From Coemansia sp. RSA 487 (Eukaryota; Kickxellomycota; Kickxellomycetes; Kickxellales; Kickxellaceae): 64,000 bases of DNA. Location: contig JANBRJ010000045.1 of the NCBI GenBank assembly GCA_027577595.1, forward strand, positions 62,001 through 126,000, in the 5' to 3' direction. The notes beneath the pieces were generated by a model. It was given only the letters and a program-made list of their open reading frames with translations, searched no databases and had not been told where the DNA came from. The translations under genes and the position numbers were made by a program. Shown here piece after piece: positions 19,465 through 29,600 of the stretch. Each line of letters opens with the position of its first letter. Position 1 is the stretch's first letter.

Positions 19465-19728
19465 TCACAGCTTTGCATTTACTCCGTTCATGGGTGGGAC
19501 TTTAGCTGCACGTCTTATTAGTACATTTTCTATGCCCGAGATACCAACTTTACTCTTGAGGTCATTTAGTTCACTTGTGGAAATGACAAATCTACCAACA
19601 ACTTTTGAACCAGTGGTGAATTTAAGACCAATCCTGCCATCCTTTTCAAACTCGCTATAAACAGCATACTTTTTATTTTTGACACCTTTTACTAGGCTCG
19701 TGTAACTAGGTACGTTGCTGGATTTCAT
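19465..19728 (-). CDS. Small basic protein of unknown family
   Basis: 87 residues, basic, no signal peptide and no membrane segment. The sequence alternates charged and beta-prone residues (KKYAVYSEFEKDGRIGLKF, then GSKVVGRFVISTSELNDL), which suggests a small beta-rich fold. A minus-strand TATA box lies 140-145 bases before the ATG. Weak resemblance to the interrupted ORF at 18477-18743 suggests a local two-member family. I recognise no domain. The ORF is more protein-like than the accidental ORFs nearby, but translation is unproven. Confidence 0.5.
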   Translation of the reverse strand: MKSSNVPSYTSLVKGVKNKKYAVYSEFEKDGRIGLKFTTGSKVVGRFVISTSELNDLKSKVGISGIENVLIRRAAKVPPMNGVNAKL

Positions 19729-19867
19729 TGTTATGTCTTCAGTTTACGTTCACTAATATTTATGACTATTTTGTGCGGTCAATCTGAATTGTGTTGCTCC
19801 AAACTAAGGGATGAGAATAGGGTGAGAAAAGCTGCTAGATTTCGAAGCAACCAACCACCTTTGTCTT

Positions 19868-19873
19868 TTTATA
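19868..19873 (-). promoter_or_regulatory. TATA box of the small basic protein gene
   Basis: TATAAAAAGAC on the minus strand, about 140 bases before the ATG at 19728. Confidence 0.45.
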
Positions 19874-20412
19874 ATTCACTGCTTTCTCTTGGAATTCGGG
19901 TATATAAGCTTTATTTTATTATTAATGTAGAAAGGCCAATCGGCCATAGGCTTTTAATTAAAAAGAAGCGATGGACAACCACGTAGCCATCATTTACATT
20001 TTCTTGTTTGCTTTAATTGTACGCTTCATACCTTTCTTTTTTTAAGGGCTGCAATGGCTCTTTGTACTTTTCCAACAGGGAAGCTTTAATTCAAAGGGAC
20101 AGCAGAAAACTAGAGACTTTGCTTTAGTAGAACATACTATAATTAGCACCAAATGGGGGTACACATGTTGCTTGAGTCTATACAACTTCAGCATGGCACG
20201 GGTTTTGGTAAAAACTAAAGAAACCAGCTTGGGAGAAGAATGGAAACAAGATGCAAAACTCCTACTTTTTAACGTTTGGTTGTTGTTTAGTACCAGCCTT
20301 GAAGAGCAAAGCTGTTAACAAATGGGTGTCAAACTAAAATTGCAACTTTAATTGGATTATAAGAATCAGATTTTGATGTGTAAATAAACGACAAAACGAA
20401 CAACAGGATGCT
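19874..20412. other. Intergenic, nothing recognised
   Basis: AT-rich spacer that includes the 3' flank of the hexosaminidase gene. No gene or repeat is supported. Confidence 0.4.
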
Positions 20413-22710
20413 TTAAGGAAGAGCATTGGCATAGTGTCTGCCGAGGAATGCCATCTCTCCAGCATAGGTTGCACGGTCAAGAACAAAGAAGCCATCAACG
20501 AGGCCAGTCATGCTGTTCCCGCTTGCACTACCAATGTTGCGGATGGGACCGGTGGCAACCATGGTCTCGTTTCTTAGCTGGTCCCAGCGCGAATTGAAAT
20601 AGTTGACAAAAGTGATGCGGCGCTGGTTGTGGAAAACAGTGGTCTTGACGCCATCGGCGGAGAACGCAATGTGCGACCACTGGTCAGGCTGCAGAATGAT
20701 TTGGGTGTCGTACTGGTTTCCGTCCTGCTCAAAGGTGACTGTGGGTGCTGTGCTGTTGCTGATGAGAAGCTTGCCGTCGCCGGACTCGAGAATAACTGCG
20801 TTGGCGGTCTGATTTCCACTTGGCTTTACCCACAGGCCAACGGCGTACGGGTAGCGGATGCTTTCCAGCGGCGTGCTGATGTATGAGTTTGCACCAAGCT
20901 GCACGGCCTTTCCATGGCCTTCGCCGGCGTCAATAACCTGTGCGCCGTTGTGCAGCTCGCCGTCGTATCCGTTATCGGAGCTGTCCTTGGCTGCGCCATC
21001 CTCAAAGTCATAGCTGATGACAAACTGGCCCTTGCTCTCGGGGCGGCGGGTCAGCGTGATGCCCGGAATGTTCTCGCGGAGCTTCTTTGCAAGCGGCGCC
21101 CACTTGTCGTACGAGATCTTGTCGGTGTTCTTGGATCCAGTCCACATCTTCTCGCCAATGGCGCCAACCGCCTTGGAAATGCGGTCATAGAGCTCGACGC
21201 GGGTGACCGACTCGCTGAGGAAATCGTTCCAGTTGGCCAGCCCGCCGCCAGTAAGCAGGGGCTCATTGGGGCTGAGGTTACGGCTCGTGTTGGTCTTGTC
21301 CAGAATGTCAAACACCCAGGGCTCCCAAAGCTCGTACATCTTGCGGTCGTCAATGTAGTCCCAATATGACTGTGAGCGAGGAACAAGGTAGGAGTCAGGG
21401 GCGTTGAGGTTCGAAACCTTGTGGCCACGCTTAACCAGATCGACGGGGTTAGAGTAGGTCCAGTCCCAGTGGTCGGTGTGGATGTCGCTGTCGATCTCAA
21501 TGGTGCCAGGCAGCCTGACGTCGGAGCCCCACATGCGAATGGTGCGGTTAAAGTTCTCAGCAAAGTAATCGTGGAAATGGTTGACGAATTTGCGTGCAAG
21601 ATCTCCTCGCGTGGGATCGTACTCGTCGGCACCAATGCTAATCTCGCTGGAGTCGAACCAATCAACCAGCTCTGTCCACAGACCCTCGACAAAGGTCCAC
21701 ACTTCCTGGTTGCCCAGATCCATCCAGTCGCCCCGTGCAGCGTCTTCCTGGATCGTCCAGTCGGGGTGGAACTTTGTGAAGCAGAGCGAATGCGCAGGCG
21801 TATCGATCTCGGGGATAAGATCCAGGCCACGCGCCTTGATGAAATCTTGGAACTCGCGCATATCCTGCTTGGTGTACGCCAGGTCCTCGCTTGCATACTT
21901 TGCGTACGTGGGGTTGTCGGACTTCAGACGGAACCCAACATACTTTGTGGCCCAGTCGGGCATCAGCGCCTTGTTTTGCATCCCGGGGTTGTCGTTGTAG
22001 TGCTGGTGCAGCGTGTTGAACTTGTAGAAGGAAGTCAGCGTCGCATACTCCTTGAGATCGGACATGGGGATGGGCTTACGCGCAATGTCCTGCATGAACT
22101 TGCGCTCGTTGTAGTTGGGGAAGTCACGAGCGTGGCCGCGAGGCAGCGCATAGTTGTCCTCGTCAGCGAGAATCAGCATCTGGAGCAGCGAGCGGGTGCC
22201 CCAGAAGGCGCCGCGCGACGTTACAGCTTGGACCGAAATGCCCTTGGTGCCGATGTCAAGGAGGTAGCCTTCCTGGTTGAGGCTGGGGTCGGAAGCCTCG
22301 GCACCGAGCGTCAGGTAGATGTCGTCTGCGGAGTATGTGCTAGAAACAACGACCTCGACGTCGAACCCGGTCGCCTCCTTGATGTCGGTCTGGAAGGTCG
22401 CGGCATACTGCTTGAGGGACGACGGGTTGGCCATGAACGTGTTGGCCGAGTCGTGGGAGCCGCCATCAGCGTATGCAGGATCGATGACGATCCTGGTCGT
22501 CTGCTTCAGCGCCCACTTGCCCCTGGCGCCCTCCCACTCTTGTAGACTCGGGATAACAAACGGTGTTGGGTTGGCCTGGTCCCTCTTTACAATGCACTTG
22601 GTCGGCTTGACTGCATCGTACGTGGTGCTGGCGGGAACAGGGTTTGCGGACACGCAGATGATGCTTGAGGCAGCTAGCGCTGCGAGAAAGGCAACACTGA
22701 CACGTCTCAT
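20413..22710 (-). CDS. Secreted GH20 beta-N-acetylhexosaminidase-like enzyme with C-terminal lectin-like domain
   Basis: 765 residues. A signal peptide (about 1-22) is followed by the GH20 N-terminal helper domain (about 45-185) and the GH20 barrel (about 190-560). The catalytic Asp-Glu pair is seen in ISIGADEYD near residue 361, and FMQDIARKPIPMSDL, LDLIPEIDTPAH and TGGGLANW are further barrel blocks. The GADEY form is nearer to lacto-N-biosidase-like GH20 enzymes than to the usual fungal chitobiases. Residues about 580-765 form a LamG/concanavalin-type jelly roll (ISYDFEDGAAKDSSDNGYDG), probably carbohydrate binding. It should act outside the cell on GlcNAc-containing glycans. A minus-strand TATA box lies about 210 bases upstream. 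GH20 is certain; the exact substrate is not. Confidence 0.92.
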   Translation of the reverse strand: MRRVSVAFLAALAASSIICVSANPVPASTTYDAVKPTKCIVKRDQANPTPFVIPSLQEWEGARGKWALKQTTRIVIDPAYADGGSHDSANTFMANPSSLKQYAATFQTDIKEATGFDVEVVVSSTYSADDIYLTLGAEASDPSLNQEGYLLDIGTKGISVQAVTSRGAFWGTRSLLQMLILADEDNYALPRGHARDFPNYNERKFMQDIARKPIPMSDLKEYATLTSFYKFNTLHQHYNDNPGMQNKALMPDWATKYVGFRLKSDNPTYAKYASEDLAYTKQDMREFQDFIKARGLDLIPEIDTPAHSLCFTKFHPDWTIQEDAARGDWMDLGNQEVWTFVEGLWTELVDWFDSSEISIGADEYDPTRGDLARKFVNHFHDYFAENFNRTIRMWGSDVRLPGTIEIDSDIHTDHWDWTYSNPVDLVKRGHKVSNLNAPDSYLVPRSQSYWDYIDDRKMYELWEPWVFDILDKTNTSRNLSPNEPLLTGGGLANWNDFLSESVTRVELYDRISKAVGAIGEKMWTGSKNTDKISYDKWAPLAKKLRENIPGITLTRRPESKGQFVISYDFEDGAAKDSSDNGYDGELHNGAQVIDAGEGHGKAVQLGANSYISTPLESIRYPYAVGLWVKPSGNQTANAVILESGDGKLLISNSTAPTVTFEQDGNQYDTQIILQPDQWSHIAFSADGVKTTVFHNQRRITFVNYFNSRWDQLRNETMVATGPIRNIGSASGNSMTGLVDGFFVLDRATYAGEMAFLGRHYANALP

Positions 22711-22920
22711 CTCGATAAAGGGCTAAAAGCTAAAATAGGAGTGGATCGATTACGGATAGAGGAAAAAATAAATATATATATATATCAAAACGAATGTATT
22801 ATTGCCCTGGCAGAAAAGGTAGCAACAGCTAGAGGAGTTTAGCACAGAGAAGATAGGGATTTGTTGGCAACAATGCGTAGACCGGAGAAATGGGAGGGAA
22901 TTGTGCTAAGCTGCTGCTCC

Positions 22921-22928
22921 TTTATATA
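22921..22928 (-). promoter_or_regulatory. TATA box of the GH20 gene
   Basis: TATATAAAGGAGC on the minus strand, about 215 bases before the ATG. A short TA repeat lies between it and the start (around 22771-22786). Confidence 0.45.
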
Positions 22929-23874
22929 CCATCGTTGGTGCCAAAGCTTTTTTTGCGGCTGCTTTTCTCATGACCAGCTGGCAAATGTCCCTCTTTTCTC
23001 CACTAGTCGCAAGCGTCTACTTTCAAGGAAAAATACGGAATTTTGCGTAATAGTGCAGAAATGCGGTAGTGGGCACAGGTGCTCCGAAAAAGTGGTGGTT
23101 GATCCTACCAAGCAAAATGTTCTTTACATTTGCTTTGCATAATTGGTCAGTGCTTGTGCGTGCATGCGCAACAGCATTGTTGCTGGTCGCAGATAAGAAA
23201 TGTAGACAGTTTAGGAATAAGGCGGATTCCGACAATTCTCCATTGTCATATTTTGTGCCAATCCACATGCTTTATGCGAATGATTAGAATGTCACGCCGA
23301 TTCTTAAACAATACTTTTGGATCGTCTTACACTCCCATTCCACTTCCAAATCGGCGCTTTTCATGGGGATTTTCAAATGCATATCTCTGGGTTGCCGAAT
23401 TAAAACAACCGCCTGCCATGTGCTTCTTTTTTATAAAATACTCCCACCCGCTTTATCTGCTTTTTACGGACGAATAATCGGCACTCCATTTGTTGATGAT
23501 ATGCATGCGATTTTTCTAGAAAAAGCAATAGTTCTTCACAATGCTCATTGGGAGAGTTGCATGTTAATCGTTCATCACCTGTCCCTTTGTAAGCAACATG
23601 TGTTCTGTTCAATATTTACTGTTAGAGTGCGAGCGGGGATTACCGGCAAAAAAAACAACTGCCAAATATTTTTCCTGGTTGATGATATATTTGTTGTTTA
23701 CAGCGGCAAGGTCCACCGGGATTGCAGTTTTAAATCAAAACACATGATGACTTTCACGGAATTCACTTGCTATTTCGATAACCATATGAGTCATAAAGAC
23801 ACATTCTTATTTGACAAAGGAAAGTCTTAACTACAATGGTATGGATGGAAATATGGCTGCTCTCTTGCACCGAG
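22929..23874. other. Intergenic with a doubtful ORF
   Basis: An ATG-initiated plus-strand ORF (23363-23830, 155 codons) is cysteine- and histidine-rich but has no motif, no signal peptide and overlaps ORFs in other frames. I do not call it a gene. The rest shows nothing recognisable. Confidence 0.35.
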
Positions 23875-24240
23875 TTATTGCCCGAAAAACTGCTTGATTG
23901 AGTTGGAATAGGATTGTCTGATTCGGATGATAACATACTCGAGATTGTCAACGCCAGCGGTGTCGTTTATGGCATCCGATCTAACGGCGTTTATATCGGA
24001 CAACAGCGTAAACAGAGCATCTCGATACTGGGAAGATTCTACCGCGCTGCTCAGTTTGGCAGAGTTGCGCCAATCTCCAAGGAACATTGAAAGTTTACCA
24101 TAAACGATGCGCTCCTCCATCGATCCGGTCTTGAACTGCGACAGCTTTTGAATCATTGCGTATATACCTACTTTCTGTGGAAACGTCCATGCAAGACTGT
24201 ACCCGACAAGCGCTAGTATCGCCAGAATGTTTAGCCTCAT
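23875..24240 (-). CDS. Small secreted protein, unknown family
   Basis: 121 residues beginning with a good signal peptide (MRLNILAILALVGYSLAWTF). The mature part is helical and cysteine-free, with LFTLLSDINAVRSDAIND and NLEYVIIRIRQSYSNSIKQFFG. I recognise no family; it may be a secreted alpha-helical protein. It lies in the same AT-rich stretch as the other small ORFs and shares orientation with the GH20 gene. Coding is likely from the signal peptide and coherent helical pattern. Confidence 0.65.
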   Translation of the reverse strand: MRLNILAILALVGYSLAWTFPQKVGIYAMIQKLSQFKTGSMEERIVYGKLSMFLGDWRNSAKLSSAVESSQYRDALFTLLSDINAVRSDAINDTAGVDNLEYVIIRIRQSYSNSIKQFFGQ

Positions 24241-25210
24241 TGTTTTGTTGATTATGCTGACAATAAAACAGATAGTGTTTATTTTTTTTTAAAAATGCAG
24301 ACTCTATCTTATTTGAAAAGATAATGATCGGGTAGACAAAATATTCTATCAGCGACGATAAATCGATTGCAAAGTTAAAAAAGGCTCGCTTGAGAGTCCT
24401 CGAGAATGAGAACAATGTATTTTACCAACTCACCTAAGAGCAAACAGCTTATGCTTGTTGTTATACGCTTACCAGTAGGGAACCGAATAAAACCAGATTA
24501 TAGCTCGATGAGAAAACGTGGTTTTCCTTTCTGTGTTGTTCGGCTCACACGATAGAGCAAGATACTCTTTTTCGGATAAAATAGCAGTAAAGCGATATTA
24601 GCTGAAAAAAACATACATGCGGAGCAAAGAGATAAGGATGGAAGCTCTAGTTGTTGTTTCGTATTGTGGGGAAATACAACCACGAATATTATCAACACTA
24701 TACTAAATTGTCTAATTGATACGCCTTTAACAAATTTAAATATTAGCATGTAAATCGCCTGTTCTTACACGTAGTTTATTTATTCAATGAATGCTTTAAA
24801 CTAGAAAGCTTTATTTCACAACTATTAATTATTACACGATGTTAATATAATACTACTTATTCGAAACAAATAAGAACTAGACAGTTTGGTATACGTCAAC
24901 TGATGGCCAAGATATTTAAGGGTTTTCAAAAGTTCTAGGTAGACAGGATGTGTGATCAATCATATTGCCGGAAAACATACAGTGTATGCCTCCTGCCTGT
25001 TTCAATTTGGTTGTAAACGTTTTGTTGCGGCTATAAAAACTATATATGTTATTGGAAAATAAATGGGGAACTTTAGTTCCGTGAAGATAAGCTCGCTTTA
25101 TTCGTAACACAAACATTGGCATGTACTGTAGCGCAATGTTGCATAAATGTGGAAACGAAATGTGGCAAAGTCAGAATAAGTGAGAACCTGCTTATGATTA
25201 ACACAGCTGA
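24241..25210. other. AT-rich intergenic, nothing supported
   Basis: Short minus-strand ORFs at 24498-24749 and 24916-25122 have no motif and look accidental. No repeats are seen. Confidence 0.4.
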
Positions 25211-25437
25211 CTACTTAAACATACCCTTTTCGAGCCTATGAGTTTTCATGAAAGCATTCCACTCCTTTGCTGAACCTCCTGTTTTTTCTATATAATTGTT
25301 GACATTTTTAAATGGAATTGTAGCTTTTCCCGAACATTCACCAAACACATGTTCAAAAACAACATGTCCATCATTTACATCCACTGGTTTTCCTTGTACA
25401 CTAATCTTTTTGTTTTTTTTTTTTTAAAAAATCCCAT
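25211..25437 (-). pseudogene. Tiny Lys-rich ORF split by a 13-base homopolymer (paralogue of 36871 gene)
   Basis: On the minus strand an ATG at 25437 opens MGFFKKKK and runs into 13 consecutive A (plus-strand T, 25413-25425). In the frame one base away the sequence is then open for over 60 codons to the TAG at 25211-25213 and reads like protein: VNDGHVVFEHVFGECSG, IPFKNVNNYIEKTGG. The A run may differ in length in life (assembly or polymorphism), or the gene is disabled. A GTATGT near the 3' end could also be a splice donor. Its promoter and leader match those of the small gene at 36871, so it belongs to a dispersed family. Function unknown. Confidence 0.45.
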
Positions 25438-25567
25438 GTTTGAAAGTGCAAATACCTGGTGATTAATATGTTAGTGCTGCACTTGTAATAAAGTTGAAGA
25501 ATTCAAATAGCTGGTGGTAGAAAATGTGACGATTAAAACTGCTATAATTCCAGGCTTATCCTTCGCT

Positions 25568-25574
25568 TTTTATA
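25568..25574 (-). promoter_or_regulatory. TATA box and leader shared with the 36871 gene
   Basis: AAAAGTATAAAA on the minus strand, 137 bases before the ATG. The whole interval to the ATG can be aligned with 36732-36870, with shared words such as CTATTTGAATT, TCACATT and an AAAC directly before the ATG. Confidence 0.6.
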
Positions 25575-26608
25575 CTTTTGTTGCCCTGCCCATTTTACTT
25601 CTATTTTTACAAGTAAATTGCAAGCTAGGCTAAAGTTTTTGCAAAAAAAGCGGCAATGACTTGTCTACCATCGACCACATACAAATGGATACCAATTTTC
25701 TGTTTGTGATAAATAAAGGGATTAGAACTTTTGCACTAAACTCCGAAATTGCGTCGTGGCCACACATATCACAATCCAATGTGCATTATAAATAATGTTG
25801 AGCAATGCGAGTATATCATTTGCAATACTTCTATCCTTTAATTGTTTAAATGTTTCTAATCAATTGCGCCACTTTCTCTCTTGTTTAAAAACTAATGCAA
25901 CTAAAGCTATGCTGATTTAATGGACGGTGATGCATTTGTGCTGATATGAATTTCCTCACTTACCAGATTATAAAACTTGAATAACAAGATCTGTATTTCT
26001 GAAGAAAAAACCAATACTGCAAAGTGCAGAAGGATTTCCTTAACGTTCAATTCAGATGTGTGCTGGCGTGCACAATCTGACAAAGATTTAATAGCAGAAA
26101 CTATAAACTATCCAATAGAACATGCCAAGTAAATTGAAAAATGATTTGGAAATAACGCTATCTTTTGCCATTCAGACACTAAACAAGGATACCCTCAGAA
26201 GCTTGGCATCATTCAACTAGGAAGTGAATTAGAGATGACCAGGATGACAATCAATTCCATGGCAAGGCGAAGCAAAGAAAGCTATAATATCTAATTGCTC
26301 TGTACATGGATCAAAAAGGCATGCCAATATCTCGGATACACTCAACTAAATCCTGGTTGAACATGGAATCCGTCTTGGGCGACATTAAGAAATCTGCGAA
26401 ACCAAAAACAAACGACTGATATTAATTACATGCTGGGTGATCAAATCAGCCAATCAAGAACTCTGCTTAAATATTCTTTTTTCTGTCCAACTCTTTGCTT
26501 TCTTTACGAACGCGCATATGCTTTTATTTTTCTTTACACACTTTTATCTCAATCAGCTCGATTACCTGACATAATAGTAGCCCCAGTCATTTCACGCATA
26601 GTCTAGGA
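25575..26608. other. AT-rich intergenic upstream of Brr2
   Basis: A 32-codon ORF at 26122-26220 and short open pieces after it give peptide-like sequence but no family. The last 150 bases before Brr2 are pyrimidine-rich. No TATA box or repeat stands out. Confidence 0.35.
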
Positions 26609-29600
26609 ATGTCGGAGGAGTTCACAGAGGAGCACAAGAAGCTCTACCAGTATGCAGGCAATTCGAATCTAGTTCTTCCGTCGGACCGGTCCAAGGGGGC
26701 GCGTCGCGGGGAGCGCGGCAAGGACATGGAATCCCTATGGGGCCGGATCGATCCTCACGAGATGGGAGGCCGGGTTCACCGAGAGGTGCCGAAGCAGACC
26801 GCCTCGAGTAAGCAAAAGGAAAAAGAAGAAAGTGAAATTCTCCAAGCGCAAGAGCGTAAACGTAACCGTCGTGAGCAACGGGCACTTCGCACAAACTACG
26901 GGTACTCGAATATCTTGGCGGCCACTGAGGATATCGAGGGAATGTACCGACCTAGGACGCAAGAGACGCGTAGGATCTGGGAGCTTATACTTTCCCAGTC
27001 GCGTCAGTACTTGGGAGACCAGGCACCAGAGGTACTCATGTCCGCAGCTGACGAGACGCTTTCGCTACTAAAAAACGATGAGTTGAAAGAATCCGACAAA
27101 AAGAAACAGATCGAATCAGTGTTTGGAGCCAAAATAAACGAAGCAGAGTTTTCCAGGTACATTCAGCTTGCGCGACAGATAACCGACTACAACATGGAAG
27201 AGGAGGAAGGTGGTGGAGCAACAGGCGCAAGCGCCCTTGAGGATGTCGGTGAAGAGTCTGGTGTGGCTGTTGTTTTCGGTGGCAGCGATGACGAGGATGA
27301 AGAGGCAATTGGCGGACGTGATGATGGCCCCACGAACTATGTGGTTGACAGTGCGGAAAGTGATGAGGAAAGCGACGAAGATGCAGCTCGTGTTCAGATC
27401 GGCCCAACGTTGGCTGATGCTGAAGGTGCAGACGAAGCGGCACACGATTCCGAGGGCGACGACGAGGCAGGAGGCTACCGCACAGTCATCCATGGGTACA
27501 GCGAAAAGAACGCCAAGAAACTCAACAAGCGCAACGAGGAGCGCGCCAAAATATCGGCACTTGCAGCAGCAGAGGCCACGACAGTGAGCTTTGGCGCTCG
27601 CGACGCAGACGCCATGGACACAGATGAGAAATCTACAGTGTCTGGCGACGAGCAGGAAATCCCCGGAAGCCTGAATGCGCGCAGCATCGATGCGTTCTGG
27701 CTGCAGCGCCAGGTTGGCAAGCACCACACGGATCCTGTTGTTGTGCAGGAAAAGACGCGCGATGCAACGCGGCTTCTTTCGAACAGGAAAATTGCTCTGG
27801 GGGAGCTGGAGAACGATCTTGCGGAGCTGTTCGACTACGAGCACTTTGACACCGTCCAAACTCTTGTGAGCAACAGAGATACGATTGTTTGGTGCATGCG
27901 GCTGGCGCGTGCGGAGGCCGAGGACGACCGGGAGCAGCTGGAGTCGATTCACGAGGAGATGCGCGAGCTTGGGCTCTCGTGGATCATCGCGGTACGCAGC
28001 GGCGAAGAGCGCAAGGATGCTGCGGCACAGGCTACGCGCAAAGGGTCGTTGGCAAAACCCGAGTCCGAGTCTGTTGGCGAAGCAAAGGGATCAGAGCCAA
28101 AGGCCACGCCTGCTGAGCCCACGACATATACGCCAGCGCAGAGCATCAACTTGGCGGACCTTGCCTTTGCGCAGGGCGGACACCTGATGACCAACGAAAA
28201 GTGGATCCCGCCAAAGGGAGCTGTCAAAACGGTGATGAACGGCTACGAGGAGATCCGCGTGCCTGCACCCGAGAAGCTGCCTCCTCCAGGCGACGATGAG
28301 CCCACTGTGCATGTCAACAGCCTTCCCGAGTGGGCGCAAGCTGCGTTCTCTGGCCATCCTGAGCTCAATCGCATCCAGAGCCGTGTATACCCGGTAGCAT
28401 TCGAGTCCGACGACAACATGCTTATCTGCGCACCTACGGGCGCAGGAAAGACCAACTGCGCAGCGCTGACTATGTTGCGCACAATCGGACAGTTCCGCGA
28501 TCCAGCGTCGGGACATATCGACCTGGACAGCTTCAAGATGGTGTATATTGCGCCCATGAAGGCGCTGGTAGCGGAAATGGCTGGATCGTTTGGCAAACGG
28601 CTTGCGCCGCTGGGGCTCAAGGTTGCGGAGCTGACGGGCGATTCACAGCTGACAAAGCAGCAGATCACAGAAACGCACCTGATAGTCACGACTCCGGAAA
28701 AGTGGGACGTGATCACGCGCAAGGGCGGCGAGGGAAGCTACACAGCGCTAGTGCGGCTGGTGATAATCGACGAGATCCACCTTCTGCATGATGACCGCGG
28801 ACCCGTTCTTGAGTCGCTTGTGTGTCGACTGCTGCGCACCCAAGAACAGACGCAGGAGAAAGTGCGGTTGGTTGGTCTCAGTGCGACGCTTCCGAACTAC
28901 GAGGACGTGGCAGCCTTTCTTCGCGTGCCACGCGACCGCGGGCTGTTCCACTTTGACGCACGGTACCGCCCATGTCCGCTGCAGCAGGAGTTTGTGGGTA
29001 TCACTGAAAAGAAGCACATCAAGCGCCTGGAGCGTATGGACCAGGTGTGCTACGACAAGATCAAGCGCCATGGCGGACAGAGCCAGGTGCTGGTGTTTGT
29101 GCATTCGCGCAAAGAGACGGTTCGCACTGCGCAGCGCCTACGTGACATGGCAGTCGAGGAAGGCCAGATCGACATTTTTGTCAAGGCCGGTAGTGCGACT
29201 AGCGAGATTTTGCGCGAGGAGGCGGAGGCGACCAAGGATAAGGGCTTGCGCGATCTGCTTCCGTTTGGGTTCGGGTGCCATCACGCAGGCATGTCGCGCG
29301 CCGACCGGCGACTGATCGAAGATCTGTTTGCCGATGGACACGTCAAGGTCTTGGTATCAACGGCTACGCTTGCGTGGGGTGTCAACCTTCCAGCGCACAC
29401 GGTGATAATCAAGGGCACGCAAGTGTACAACCCAGAGAAGGGCTGCTGGATCGAGCTTTCGCCGCAAGACGTATTGCAGATGCTTGGGCGTGCTGGTCGC
29501 CCGCAGTACGACACGTTTGGCGAGGGGGTTATTATCACGGCGCACAGCGAGCTCCGGTACTACCTGTCGCTGATGAACCAGCAGCTGCCGATTGAGTCGC

